Origin: Mesorhabditis belari | Lineage: Eukaryota > Nematoda > Chromadorea > Rhabditida > Rhabditidae | Assembly: GCA_958450365.1 (NCBI GenBank) | Contig: CAUEEP010000577.1 | Coordinates: 1-64,000, forward strand | Direction: 5' to 3' | DNA length: 64,000 nucleotides | In this document: piece after piece, positions 10,821-21,480 of the stretch | Layout: the number at the start of each line of letters is the position of its first letter | Numbering within the stretch: the stretch's first letter is position 1 | Made by a program: the position numbers and the translations under genes | Notes under the pieces: model-generated | Databases searched by the model: none | What the model was told of the DNA's origin: nothing | What the model saw: the letters and a program-made list of their open reading frames with translations, nothing else

Positions 10821-11400
10821 AGGTCTTTTCTTGATCTCAAAACATTGAGGCAAAGCCACGAAAGTGCAAAAGTTACAGGCAAATATTTTTGTGGCTTTTT
10901 TTTTTCGGAGCTTGCGTTTTGTTGGAATGTTTTTCTGATTTTGAAAATGGAATGATTCAGGAAATGTTTTCGGTGACACAAATTTTGAATTGAAATAGAT
11001 GAAAAGGATGAGTCGGATGGAAGGACGAGTCGACCTTGGCAACTCAACAATGACGATAGCGGGAACTCAACTCAACAATGACGATAGCGGGGAATGAGTT
11101 CGGTATTTAAGTGTCAAGTTCGCTTTTTCGAATTTGATTTCTCTTTTTTATGTGTTCATTGTTAATAAATCTTCAATTTTTTTCCTCGCTATCTTTGATT
11201 TTTGTTTTAGTTTCGATCTAGTTTGAGTAGATTTGAGATCTAGTAGCCAATGATCGAAGCAACTGCCAAAGAGGCTAGTTTAAGGTCAAATCTTGAGTTT
11301 TGTCAGTGCCGCTTAGAGTCAAAATGAATCAAACTTTAGTAAAGGACTTCGACCAGGACTTGTATTACAATTTAAATCTAAACCAGCTTAGTTGAAGGCC
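10821..11400. other. Intergenic, nothing recognised
   Basis: Contains a short direct repeat (AACTCAACAATGACGATAGC, twice, near 11041-11090). No exon recognised. Confidence 0.4.
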
Positions 11401-11705
11401 AAGCAAAGCTAAGACAAGACAAACTAAGCCAAGCTAAGCCAAGCCGAGCCAAGCTAAGCCAAGCCAAGCTAAGCCAAGCTAAGCTAAGCTAAGCTAAGCT
11501 AAGCCAAGCTAAGCCAAGCTAAGCTAAGCTAAACTAAACCAATTCAAGGTTGAGCCAAGCCCAGCCAAGCTAAGCCAAGCCAAGCTAAGCCAAGCCAAGC
11601 CAAGCCAAGCCCAGCCAAGCTAAGCCAAGCCAAGCCAAGCTAAGCTAAGCCAAGCCAAGCCAAGCCAAGCTAAGCCAAGCCAAGTCAAACCCAGCCAAGA
11701 GCCAG
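11400..11705. repeat. 5/10-bp repeat (AAGCTAAGCC/AAGCCAAGCC)
   Basis: About 300 bp of interleaved AAGCT and AAGCC pentamers. Similar AGCT-rich arrays occur at 18500-18715 and 28383-28535. Confidence 0.85.
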
Positions 11706-11972
11706 CTCCAAACAGTATTCTTGTTATTTTCAGTACATAGCTAACGTCATTTTATTATCCTTTTTACTTTCCTAGCTTTCATAATCTTTATTAGTTTACA
11801 TAGAAAAAAAGCTGACTAAATATTTTGAGCACTAAAGTACAGAGATTGTATTTTCAAAGTGAAAGACAATAAAGCTAGACGATCTTTTTTTGGGTATTTA
11901 AGACAGTTTTTTCTCTCATTTTTTTAATAATTTATATTTTAATGAGAAATTTAGATATTATATTTGAAAAGA

Positions 11973-14900
11973 ATGCTTCGATTGCTGCTACTTTTAATGA
12001 TTGCAGGTAAGTGAAGGTTTTGAATTGAAGGTTTTGAGGTGAAGGTTTTGAGGTGAAGGTTTTGAAGTGAAGGCTTTGAGGTGAAGGTTTTGAGGTGAAG
12101 GTTTTGAAGTGAAGCAATTAAAGCTATTTTCTAAAGCGTTTCCCTTTTCTTCTCGAAATCTCCGTAATCTTTTCTTTATTTTATCAAATCTATTGGGGGT
12201 GAGACAAATGCGCACCTTTTTTTTGCGCACCTGGACATTTGCGCACCTTTTTTTGGCCCTAGGAAAGGTCGTAGAGCCCTAGGAAAGGTCGTAGAGCCCT
12301 AGGAAAGGTCGTAGAGCTTCGAAAATATTTCCAGATTAGGGAATCGTATGCGTAGATTCCGAATTTCGACAAATCCCACCTCGCTGACACGTCAAATTTG
12401 GACTGCGGAAGGAAAAGAAAGCGGAAAAGCGTTAAGTTGCGTAATTTTTGCCTTTTAGCCCAAATTTGACGTGTCAGCAAGGTGTGATTTGTCGAAATTC
12501 GGAATCTACGCATACGATTCCCTTATATGAAAACATTTTTGAAGCTCTAGGACCTTTCCTAAGGCCTTTTCCAGCAAAAAAAAGGTGCGCAAACGCCCAG
12601 GTGCGCAAAAAAAAGGTGCGCATTTGTCCCACCCCCTCAGCTCATTCAAACGACTCGGGAAACTGGAAAAGAGCCGACTTTTGAACTTTCTAAGTTAGGA
12701 AGATCTCCGTAATCTTTTTTTTATTTTATCAAATCTATTTACTTTTTTATTTCTTTCGATATCCTGGAATAAAGGATATCGAAACAGAATTAAAATAAAG
12801 GATTCATCAAAGAGAAATCAAGGATTACAGTCTTTGAAACAAAACTAGGGATTAATAAGAAGAGTTCAAAGGTTCTGAGTCTAGGAAGAGTTTCAAAAAC
12901 ACTAGCTAAAACTAGCTAACAGCTTCTTTAGTGGTGACGATTTTTGCAAAATCATGTATTGATTGCATTTGTCAACGAGAATCCGGTTGTCGGAAACTTG
13001 GTTGTGCTGATGATGGTGGCTCGTTATCGTGCGGATATTTTCAGGTTCAGTTTTCTAGATGAGATTCTAGATGAGATTCTAGATGAGATTCTAGATGAGA
13101 TTCTAGATGAGATTCTAGATGAGATTCTAGATGAGATTCTAGATGAGATTCTAGATGAGATTCTAGATGAGATTCTAGATGAGATTCTAGATGAGATTCT
13201 AGATGAGATTCTAGATGAGATTCTAGATGAGATTCTAGATGAGATTCTAGATCAGATTCTAGATCAGATTCTAGATCAGATTCTAGATGAGATTCTAGAT
13301 CAGATTCTAGATGAGATTCTAGATGAGATTCTAGATGAGATTCTAGATGAGATTCTAGATGAGATTCTAGATGAGATTCTAGATCAGATTCTAGATCAGA
13401 TTCTAGATCAGATTCTAGATGAGATTCTAGATGAGATTCTAGATCAGATTCTAGATCAGATTCTAGATGAGATTCTAGATGAGATTCTAGATCAGATTCT
13501 AGATGAGATTCTAGATCAGATTCTAGATCAGATTCTAGATCAGATTCTAGATCAGATTCTAGATGAGATTCTAGATCAGATTCTAGATGAGATTCTAGAT
13601 GAGATTCTAGATCAGATTCTAGATGAGATTCTAGATCAGATTCTAGATCAGATTCTAGATGAGATTCTAGATGAGACTTCTAAAGCTTTTAAAGCATTTA
13701 AAGCTCTTTTTCAGATCAAGAAACCTTATTACATTGATTGCGGTCAACCAGGGAAGAAAGCCGGTGAATCGATTGATACAGCTTGGAAAAGGTGAGTCAT
13801 TGGGAATGGATTGGATGATAGCTCTCAAAAAGAATCCGATTAGTGTGCACGCCAGATCATTTGTGTTTACAGTTTTAGAAAGGCATTCAAAGATCTAAAT
13901 GCTCAATTTGTCGATTACCGTTTTCTCTCTAATGGCAGTGGACCGATTTGATGATTATTTGACGGTTTCGAAGCTTTTGCAGAAGCTCAACACTTGAATA
14001 CCCCACTAGATCTCATCGCCAGCTATATTTTCCAATCTCAAATCAATAGGTTCTGATAAGCGGTTCCCGAGATTTCGAGGAATTTAGGCAAAGCTTAGGG
14101 TGCACTACTATTAGAGAAAATACGGTATTTCCCTTTGAAAATCTTCTCTCTAATAGTAGTGATCGAGCCGAGTTGATGACTATTTTACGGTTCCAAAGCT
14201 TTTGCAGAAGCTCAACCCTCAAATCCTTTACTAGATCTCATCGTCAGCTACATTTTCCGACCCCACATCGATAGGTTCTGATAAGCGGTTCTCGAGATTT
14301 CGAGGGATTTAAGCGACGCTCACGGCGCACTACTATTAGAGAGAAGACGGTATACGATTCTATTTGTTATTTAAGGTTTTGTATTTGATTTACCGTATTT
14401 TCTCTAATAGTCGTGCACCGCAACCGAGCCGAGTTGATCACTATTTACGGCTTTCAAAGTTTTCCCAGAAGCTCAACACTCAAATCCCCGACAAGATCTC
14501 ATCGTCAGCTACAGCTACGTCGGCTACAGCTACAGCTACGTCGGCTACAGCTACGTCGGCTACAGCTACAGCTACGTCAGCTACAGCTACAGCTACAGCT
14601 ACAGCTACAGCTACGTCGGCTACAGCTACGTCGGCTACAGCTACAGCTACGTCAGCTACAGCTACAGCTACAGCTACCGCTACAGCTACGTCGGCTACAG
14701 CTACAGCTACGTCAGCTACAGCTACAGCTACAGCTACAGCTACAGCTACAGCTACAGCTACGTCGGCTACAGCTACAGCTACCTCAGCTACAGCTACAGC
14801 TACCTCAGCTACAGCTACGTCGGCTACAGCTACAGCTACATTCCACATCGATAGGTTCTGATAAGCGGTTCTCGAGATTTCGAGGGATTTAGACAAGGGT

Positions 14901-16264
14901 GCACTTAAGGGTGCACTACTATTAGAGAAAATACGTTAAGCAACGTTTTCAACGAGTAACCTACGAGTAATCCTCTTTACACGTCGAGTAAATCGAATAT
15001 CTTTTGAATTTCATTTTTTAATTGCCTGTAATTTGCTCATAATTGCCTATAACTTTCAGATGTGCAAGTGATAAGGGTTGTTCGAAGCTTTGTGTCGAGA
15101 AATATGTGAAAAGATATAAAAGGAATTGCTCAAATAAATCTCAATGCGAAACGATGGCTCGTTTACACAATGGAGGTCATTTTATAAGATAATTTCTTTT
15201 CAAAAAAATAAATCCTTTCATTTTGAAGTTATTTTACATTTCTAGAACCATTTTGAAGTCATTTTACATTTCTAGAACCATTTTGAAGTCATTTTATTGG
15301 GTTGGGGACTATGACTCGGCGGACGATATGTCATATGTGATAGTTTGAGCACTTTCTTCAAAAGAAACCCATTTTGGTGTCAATGGAAAAGTTGTAGAGA
15401 ATCAAAAATCAAGCTTATATCCAAATTTTCAGAACGATTCAAACACTGGTTTTCAAGAAATGCCAAACTTACAAATTTTCACAAAACTTGCATTTTAAGC
15501 GAAACTACTAAGTTTACCTTTTCGGAAATTTGGCTATAAGCCTAATTTTTGATTCTCTATAACTTTTCCATTAACACCAAAATGGGTTTCTTTTGAAGAA
15601 AGTGCTCAAACTGGGACATCTCCAGTCCTCCATTTTTGAGTCTCACACTTGTCTCACACACAAACCAAACTCCTACTACGAAAGAGGAAACCGCAAATTG
15701 CTTGTAAAATGGGCAGAAGTCGTCAATAATAATGGAAATTATTTCGAATGAATTCATGGTTTTATGTTCAATAAATTTGCCTTTCTTTTGTCCGCCGAGT
15801 CATAGTCCCCAACCCAATACATTTCTAGAACCATTTTGAAGTCATTTTTACCCTTCTAGGACCATTTTGAAGTCATTTTACATTTCTAGGACCATTTTGA
15901 AGTCATTTTTACCCTTCTAGGACCATTTTGAAGTCATTTTTACATTTCTAGGACCATTTTGAAGTCATTTTACATTTCTAGGACCATTTTGAAGTCATTT
16001 TTTACATTTCTAGGACCATTTTAAAGTCATTTTACATTTCTAGAACCATTTTTAAATCATTTTTACATTTCTAGGACCATTTTAAAGTCATTTTACATTT
16101 CTAGAACCATTTTTAAATCATTTTTACATTTCTAGGACCATTTTAAAGTCATTTTACATTTCTAGAACCATTTTTAAATCATTTTTACATTTCTAGGACC
16201 AAACGGCTGCAAAACAACGGCCACTATCGGCTATTGGAATGCAATTCAAAAATGTGTTGGTTAA
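11973..16264 (+). CDS. Invertebrate-type (i-type, destabilase) lysozyme
   Basis: Secreted muramidase of the destabilase family, which cleaves bacterial peptidoglycan and usually serves gut digestion or defence. Five exons: 11973-12006, 12932-13044, 13715-13791, 15060-15175, 16197-16264. All phases fit, giving 135 residues. Residues 1-17 form a Leu-rich signal peptide (MLRLLLLLMIAVVTIFA). The mature part starts with the family signature CIDCICQRESGC. Glu28 and Asp39 match the catalytic pair. SLSCGYFQIKKPYYIDCGQP, MARLHNGGPNGC and the C-terminal GYWNAIQKC are typical, and the cysteine-rich layout and length agree with the family. I see a possible trans-splice acceptor (AAATTTAG) about 20 bp before the ATG. 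Introns 1, 3 and 4 are swollen by a foldback, three TIR elements, a mariner derivative and minisatellites, yet the exons look intact. Confidence 0.95.
12010..12115. repeat. 14-bp minisatellite (GAGGTGAAGGTTTT), lysozyme intron 1
   Basis: About seven units immediately after the exon 1 donor. Confidence 0.8.
12195..12636. mobile_element. Foldback element in lysozyme intron 1
   Basis: The left end, GGGGGTGAGACAAATGCGCAC, is mirrored at the right end by GTGCGCATTTGTCCCACCCCC. Both arms then contain poly-A/T plus GTGCGC blocks. The inner arms (around 12340-12400 and 12460-12525) are also inverted copies of each other, around GGAATCTACGCATACGATTC. The left half has three 18-bp CCCTAGGAAAGGTCGTAGAG units. 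A ~45 bp direct repeat flanks the element (about 12150-12194 and 12700-12744, CTCCGTAATCTTTT). No coding capacity, so a MITE or foldback transposon. Confidence 0.85.
13055..13675. repeat. 12-bp minisatellite (GATTCTAGATGA/GATTCTAGATCA), lysozyme intron 2
   Basis: About 52 almost perfect units differing only at one position (G or C). It starts 10 bp after the exon 2 donor and ends about 40 bp before exon 3. The unit contains the palindrome TCTAGA. It reads as a long LDEI repeat only because the unit is 12 bases and stop-free. Confidence 0.95.
13915..14936. mobile_element. Three tandem TIR elements in lysozyme intron 3, one with an expanded hexamer core
   Basis: Three successive elements, about 13915-14126, 14138-14353 and 14394-14936. 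Each is bounded by a copy of CTCTAATAGTAGTGCAC and its inverse GTGCACTACTATTAGAG next to ACCGTATTTT-like ends. The bodies share CAGAAGCTCAACAC, AGATCTCATCGTCAGCTA and GGTTCTGATAAGCGGTTC. In the third, the CAGCTA position has grown into a ~340 bp CTACAG/CTACGT array. No coding capacity; MITE-like. Confidence 0.85.
14500..14845. repeat. 6-bp repeat (CTACAG with CTACGTCGG variants)
   Basis: About 56 hexamers inside the third TIR element. It gives long frames on both strands (Ala/Thr, Gln/Leu/Arg or Val/Ala repeats) that are not genes. Confidence 0.95.
15225..16200. repeat. ~30-bp minisatellite (CATTTCTAGAACCATTTTGA) interrupted by a foldback, lysozyme intron 4
   Basis: Units of roughly 30 bp (TTTCTAGRACCATTTTGAAG then TCATTTTTACA) occur on both sides of the element at 15295-15819. 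They run right up to the exon 5 acceptor, whose TTTCTAG is itself supplied by a repeat unit. Confidence 0.85.
15295..15819. mobile_element. Non-autonomous mariner-derived foldback with perfect 30-bp terminal inverted repeats
   Basis: The left terminus (15295-15324) and right terminus (15790-15819) are exact 30-bp inverses, starting TATTGGGTTGGGGACTATG. They sit at a TA, splitting a minisatellite unit. Just inside, ~70 bp arms around 15346-15415 and 15541-15613 are also inverted. The right half carries the GAAAGAGGAAACCGCAAATT and GGGCAGAAGTCG blocks of the mariner remnant at 8880-9530. No intact transposase, so it would have needed one supplied in trans. Confidence 0.9.
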
Positions 16265-16577
16265 AAAATTGAAAATTGAAAATTTCGTTTTTTTTCAATA
16301 AATTTTTTGTTAATTATTTTACATGAGTTCCAATTTAAATTTTGAAATAAATTTTGAAGCAAATTGATGAATACAAATGCAACAAAAGCACTTCAACTAA
16401 CGTCAAGCTGAATTTTGTAGCGAAAATTTGAGTTTCCCGCCACTCAAACAAATGTTTCCTTGTTGAAGAGGCTAAAAATAAAAATAGACACTCGTGGCTC
16501 GTTGAAAAGACGTTGAAAAGACGCTCGTTGACAAGATTTTGAAATTTATCACTCGGATCGTTGATTTACAGGCTACT
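16265..16577. other. Intergenic after the lysozyme gene, nothing recognised
   Basis: AT-rich 3' flank of the lysozyme gene with several AATAAA-like stretches (near 16297 and 16345) that could serve polyadenylation. Confidence 0.4.
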
Positions 16578-16675
16578 GACGTCTGCCCAAGCGACATCAA
16601 GCTAGGCTAATTTCAGCCAGACTGTTGTGAATTTAGCCTAGCCTAATGTCACTTAGGCAGACGTCTTTAACGTCA
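16578..16675. repeat. Inverted repeat (foldback) with GACGTCTGCC arms
   Basis: Two ~31 bp arms, GACGTCTGCCCAAGCGACAT at the left and its near inverse at the right, separated by about 35 bp. AGCTAGGCTA recurs again at about 16700. Confidence 0.7.
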
Positions 16676-16716
16676 AAAACCTCTACCGAACTGGCATCAA
16701 GCTAGGCTAGAATTTA

Positions 16717-16785
16717 GTCCCACTCCATGCATCAATGCGTGTATTTGTGAATTACAAATACACGCATCGATGCATGGAGTGGGAC
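16717..16785. repeat. Near-perfect 69-bp palindrome
   Basis: Arms of about 32 bp starting GTCCCACTCCATGCATCA are inverted with one mismatch around a 5-base loop. It could extrude as a cruciform or be the tip of a MITE. It borders the 16578-16675 foldback. Confidence 0.8.
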
Positions 16786-17009
16786 ACTAACCGTATCGTT
16801 TTTTAAATTTTCGAGTAGCGAAGGTATTACCGAAATGAGGAGGTGCCGGGGGTATAACCGAAAAGTACCGCAAATCCAAAGAAATCTATTCCCAGGCTTC
16901 ATTAATTGCAAACTTATCAGCAACCTCCCAATTCCCTAAACTTTAAAATTTTAAAAGTTTATCATTGCTACCCTGATAGCAATGATCGGTGCGAGTACTT
17001 GATAAACAA

Positions 17010-17350
17010 TCTCGTCAAGCTCCATCTAGTCAAGCTCCTCAAGCTCCATCTAGTCAAGCTCCATCTAGTCAAGCTCTATCTAGTCAAGCTCCATCTAGTC
17101 AAGCTCCTCAAGCTCCATCTAGTCAAGCTCCTCAAGCTCCATCTAGTCAAGCTCCTCAAGCTCCATCTAGTCAAGCTCCTCAAGCTCCATCTAGTCAAGC
17201 TCCTCAAGCTCCATCTAGTCAAGCTCCTCAAGCTCCATCTAGTCAAGCTCCTCAAGCTCCATCTAGTCAAGCTCCTCAAGCTCCATCTAGTCAAGCTCCT
17301 CAAGCTCTATCTAGTCAAGCTCCTCAAGCTCTATCTAGTCAAGCTCAATC
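17010..17350. repeat. 24-bp minisatellite (CAAGCTCCATCTAGTCAAGCTC)
   Basis: About 14 units alternating a 15-base and a 9-base block (CAAGCTCCATCTAGT, CAAGCTCCT). Long stop-free frames on both strands are artefacts. Confidence 0.9.
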
Positions 17351-17649
17351 CAGTCAAACTCAATCTCGTCAGGATTATCCGGTACTGGAAAATTAGGCAT
17401 AGCAAGACCCAATGCTCGACTGAGTCCTGAATATAGTCAGACAAAAGCCTGTTTTGGCATGATCCCATTGTCCTAAAGTCTCCAAAAAGCTTACACTTTC
17501 TTTGGCTCTTGACTTCTCGTTTAGCCTGGTTTTGTTGGAACTCTTGGAGATACAGTTGCCGAGAATTAGGCCAAGAACAAGAATGCAATTCTTTATATAA
17601 CACTTCTAGTTAAGTTATGCATTTGTCAGATGTTTTTCTAAAAAGTCTT

Positions 17650-18100
17650 TGCTCTAATTCGTATTGTTATTATTGTTATTTGAAGTTCCCTTTATCTATA
17701 CAAAAGTAAATTCATTCGCAGCACTATTTCGTGTGCGTTGATGGGGAAAGAGAAGCATAGAAGGGAAGCATAGAAGGGAGAACTAGTAATCCTGTTCTTT
17801 AAACTGTACTTGGCACTGGCGTTCCAAAGGCTACTGTTTAGTAATCTTTAGAGCTATAACCCAATAAAGCTATGGCGTTCCAAAGGCTACTGTTTAGTAA
17901 TCATCGGAGCTATAACCCAATAAAGCTACGACACAGTCTAGCTTCTTGCGAAACTCTAATTCGTATTTTCATTATTGTTATTTGAAATTCCCTTTATCTA
18001 CACAAAAGTAAATTCATTCGCAGCACTATTTCGTGTGCGTTGATGGAGAAAGAGAAGCATAGAAGGGAAGCATAGAAGGGAGAACTCGTTATTCCCTGTT
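17650..18100. repeat. ~300-bp direct duplication and GGCGTTCCAAAGG repeats
   Basis: The segment CCCTTTATCTA..AAAAGTAAATTC..GAGAAGCATAGAAGGG occurs at about 17690-17780 and again at 17992-18080. Between them a unit with ACTGGCGTTCCAAAGGCTAC and TAACCCAATAAAGCTA is present about twice. The same unit recurs at 32880-33000. Confidence 0.75.
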
Positions 18101-18499
18101 CCCCCATTTTCCTATTCTTTCATCCATCTCCCTTTCTGTAATCGGCTATAAATTGGGAATGTTTATTACCCATTTCAACCGTAGATTCAACAAAATAGCT
18201 GAACATCAAAGAGCAAAGTCATTAAAGTCATTTTATTAGTCAATTTTAATGAAATTTCAATTTTTATTAACTTAACTTTGTCTTAAATTTAATGAATAAA
18301 AGAATAAAAGTTTTTAGACTTTTTTAGGACTTCAGAAAATACAGTATTTCCCTCTGATCAACCATTCAACTTATTTGTTAATTGTGAGACATTTAAACGG
18401 CCCTCCTTTTTCCCTACTATCAAATCAATTAAGAAATTAGCCTTGCTAATCTTTGGAAATTGATATGAATCTAGGCAAGAGTAAGGATTCTGTATAAAC

Positions 18500-18715
18500 G
18501 GCTAGCTCAGCTCAGCTTGGCTCAGCTTAGCTTAGCTCAGCTTAGCTCAGCTTAGCTCAGCTCAGCTCAGCTCAGCTTGGCTCAGCTTAGCTCAGCTCAG
18601 CCAAACTCAATCGAAGCTCTTGCTCAGCTCAGCTTAGCTTAGCTCAGCTTAGCTCAGCTCATCTCAACTCAGCTCAGCTCAGCTCAGCCAAACTCAATCG
18701 AAGCTCTTGCTCTTG
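18500..18715. repeat. AGCTCAGCTT pentamer/decamer repeat
   Basis: Interleaved AGCTC and AGCTT units, in two blocks separated by CCAAACTCAATCGAAGCTCT, which itself occurs twice. Confidence 0.85.
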
Positions 18716-18827
18716 TCTTGCTTGTGATTTCGGCTTTATACAAAGATTATCAAAAGGTTTTCCTAAGGAAAATCAATATTATTTCCTTTGACTTTTCGAT
18801 CGATTTTGGGTTCAATGTTTGACGATG

Positions 18828-18935
18828 AGATTGAAAAAAAAGAAAGAAAAGAAAGAAAGGGAGAAAGAAAAGAAAGAAAGGAAGAAAGGAAGAAAGAAAG
18901 GAAGAAAAGGAAGAAAAGGAGAAATCGAAGCGGAA
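18828..18935. repeat. Purine tract (GAAAGAAAG)n
   Basis: About 110 bp of almost pure A/G on the + strand. It gives Lys/Glu-rich frames with no sign of a gene. Confidence 0.8.
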
Positions 18936-19149
18936 CAGACAAAGGAAAAAGGGAAAAGAAAGTTGACAGTCAGTCACTGTCGATTTTCTTTTCTATCCGT
19001 TTCACTCATTCACTTAACGAAAACGATCGTTTTCGATTTGATTGTGAAAATGAGAAAAGTAAAAATAAAAACGATTTGAAAAAAAGGGAAAACAGTTCTC
19101 TCGTTGAAGTTAGAGAGTGATTTTTTTATAAAGTTCGTAATGATTTCTT

Positions 19150-19450
19150 TACTTGACTCTAACTGAATGATTGGTAATGGTAATGGTAATAATGATTAGA
19201 ATAAGCTTTACTAGACTAGCTGAATGATTAGTAATAGTAATAATGATTAGAATAAGCTTTACTAGACTAGAAGTGATTAGTAATAGTAATAGTCATTAGA
19301 ATAAGCTTTACTAGACTAGACGAATGATCAGTAATAGTAATGATGATTCGATAAGCTTTACAGGACTCTAGCTGAATGATCAGTAATAGTAATAATGATT
19401 AGAATAAGCTTTACTTAACTCTAACTCATGATTAGTAATGGTGATTAGAA
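19150..19450. repeat. ~58-bp tandem repeat (GAATGATTAGTAATAGTAAT)
   Basis: About five units containing GAATGATTAGTAATAG, AATGATTAGAATAAGC and TTTACTAGACT. Intergenic. Confidence 0.8.
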
Positions 19451-19599
19451 TAAGCAGTTATTAAAGTATTAAAGTATCAAGAATCATAGAATTTTCACTT
19501 ATTAACCAATTTAGTCTTAAAGATTTTTAATAGAAATTCGACTTACCTGAGACTTTCCCCTCACTTAAATATCTTTGCCATAAAGAAGTGGGTCTTCTT

Positions 19600-20340
19600 T
19601 TTACTCTTAAATTCTGCCTAGATGAGTTCACGATAGATTTCTGGGTACTTGTCGGTTATACATCGACAGAGACTCAACTCGGTGAAGCAAGAAGCTGACA
19701 ACTTTTGATTGATTATGGGATGATTATGTTCAGTGAAGTCTGAAGTGATCAGTCGATCTGTCAAACGAAAATCGATAACCGAGAAGACTCGGATGGGGAT
19801 ACTTCATCGAGATGAGTCTTTATGGATTTATCAATGACAAGTACTTGATATTCTTATTGTTAGACAGTTGTTAGACTGAGAATTCACAATCTATCAATTG
19901 AATCTTCTTTTTTTTTTACTCTCCCTTAGACCTAACACAGTTCACGATAGATTTCTAATGTTTCTCATGGCTTTGAGATAACTAACTAATCAGTTTCTGA
20001 TAAACCAGCGACAGGCTACAATTCTGGTGCTTAACTGATAGCTGATAGCTTATGCAGCTTATGCTTATGCAGCTTATGCTTATGCAGCTTATGCTTAGCT
20101 CCTAGTAGCATTGTTAAAACAATAGCTTTCCAATTTTTGAAGCTTTTTTCAACCTTTCCCTAAAGTTTCTCAAGGCTTTCCCCTCACCAACACAACGATA
20201 GAGAAGAGATTTGTGATTATAGAGAAGACTCGGATGGGGATACTTCATCGAGATGAATCTTTATGGATTTATCAATGACAAGTACCAATTTCTGATATCA
20301 CAAAGCTGTAATCCTTTGGCTTTAAGATAATAGTTCGCTC
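19600..20340. repeat. Dispersed repeat with GGGTACTTGTCGGT and GAGAAGACTCGGATGGGGAT blocks
   Basis: The same blocks (tracts GACTCAACTCGGTGAAGCAA, GAAGCTGACAAC, GAGAAGACTCGGATGGGGAT) occur twice here and again at 45220-45640. A small 15-bp GCTTATGCAGCTTAT repeat is at 20036-20098. No coding exon seen. Confidence 0.7.
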
Positions 20341-20547
20341 AGTTGCTGGTAAGCAGCTAATGACTTGTTTAACTCTTCGTAGCTTTAACAACCTGAGCCT
20401 GAGCTTTTCAGATTTTTCTAATATTCTTCAAAACCTTTCCCTTCACCAGCACAACGATTTCTTTTTTTGTTTGCAATGAAAGGACTGAAAGACTGCTCTG
20501 TCTCCCTTCACTGCACAAAGCTTTTCAAAGAATGGAAAAAAAAGACA

Positions 20548-21480
20548 GCAAAGAGACAAGACAAGAGAATGAAAATGTGCTCTCCTTCTCAGCCTTTTTC
20601 TTTTCTTTTTTTTCATTTTTCTTCACGATCATCTCCCAACCAAACCCACCCAAACTTAAAAAAAAATTTCCTTCTAAGTTAAATAATGCTATAAACTAAG
20701 CGAAACACTTGCGTGAGTTCCAGATTGAGAAAAACTATGCCCAAGTTTTCACCATAACCCAATCGTAAAGCTTTATGACGCCAATCTTGAACGTAGCTAA
20801 GCCTTGATTTTCCTAACTACAAAATCGAACTTTCTAACTCTAGCAATCGTCCAAATGAATTCCAGAATCGATTTTTAAAGTGTTTAAATATTCTTTTATA
20901 ATCATAGTTTTTGCTAAATACATCCAGTCCTTAAACTGCAAAGAGTTTTTTTTTTGTTTTTTGCTTTGTTCACTAATTACAGTGATCTACAAAAGTAATG
21001 CCCCATTGCCATCCAACAGTAGTTGAGACATCCAACAGTAGAGCTAAGACAAGACAAGAGAATGAAAATGTGCTCTCCTTCTCAGCCTTTTTTCTTTTCA
21101 CGATCACCTCCCAACCAAACCCACCATTCTTGACGTAAACAAAAAAAAAATTTCCCTCTAAGTTAAATAATGATATAAACTAAGCGAAACACTTACGTGA
21201 GTTCCAGATCGACAAAAACTATGCCCAAGTTTTCACCATAACCCAATCGTAAAGCTTTATGACGCCAATCTTGAACCTAGCTAAGCCATGATTTTCCTAA
21301 CTACAAAATCGAACTTTCTAACTCTAGCAATCGTCCAAATGAATTCCAGAATCGATTTTTAAAGTGTTTAAATATTCTTTTATAATCATCATTCATCCTA
21401 AATACACCCAGTCCTAAAACTTTTAAAAAACAGAACTTTTTTTGTGTTTTTTGCTTTGTTCACTAATTAAAATGTTGAGT
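20548..21480. repeat. ~485-bp direct duplication with a box in each copy
   Basis: The block starting AGACAAGACAAGAGAATGAA (about 20558 and 21044) runs through GTGAGTTCCAG boxes at 20713 and 21197, the phrase ATAACCCAATCGTAAAGC, and TAAATATTCTTTTATAATCA. Part of it, including a degenerate box, recurs at about 33080-33145. Confidence 0.85.

Noticed and set aside
12944..13795. 283-codon frame with LDEI repeats
   Set aside because: It is a stop-free reading of the 12-bp intronic minisatellite, in a different frame from the lysozyme exons that flank it.
14364..14896. Long Ala/Thr, Gln/Leu and Val/Ala repeat proteins on both strands
   Set aside because: All derive from the CTACAG hexamer array inside a TIR element; open in several frames at once.
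16906..17430. 174-codon HLVKLLKL repeat frame
   Set aside because: Reading of the 24-bp minisatellite; equally long frames exist on the other strand.
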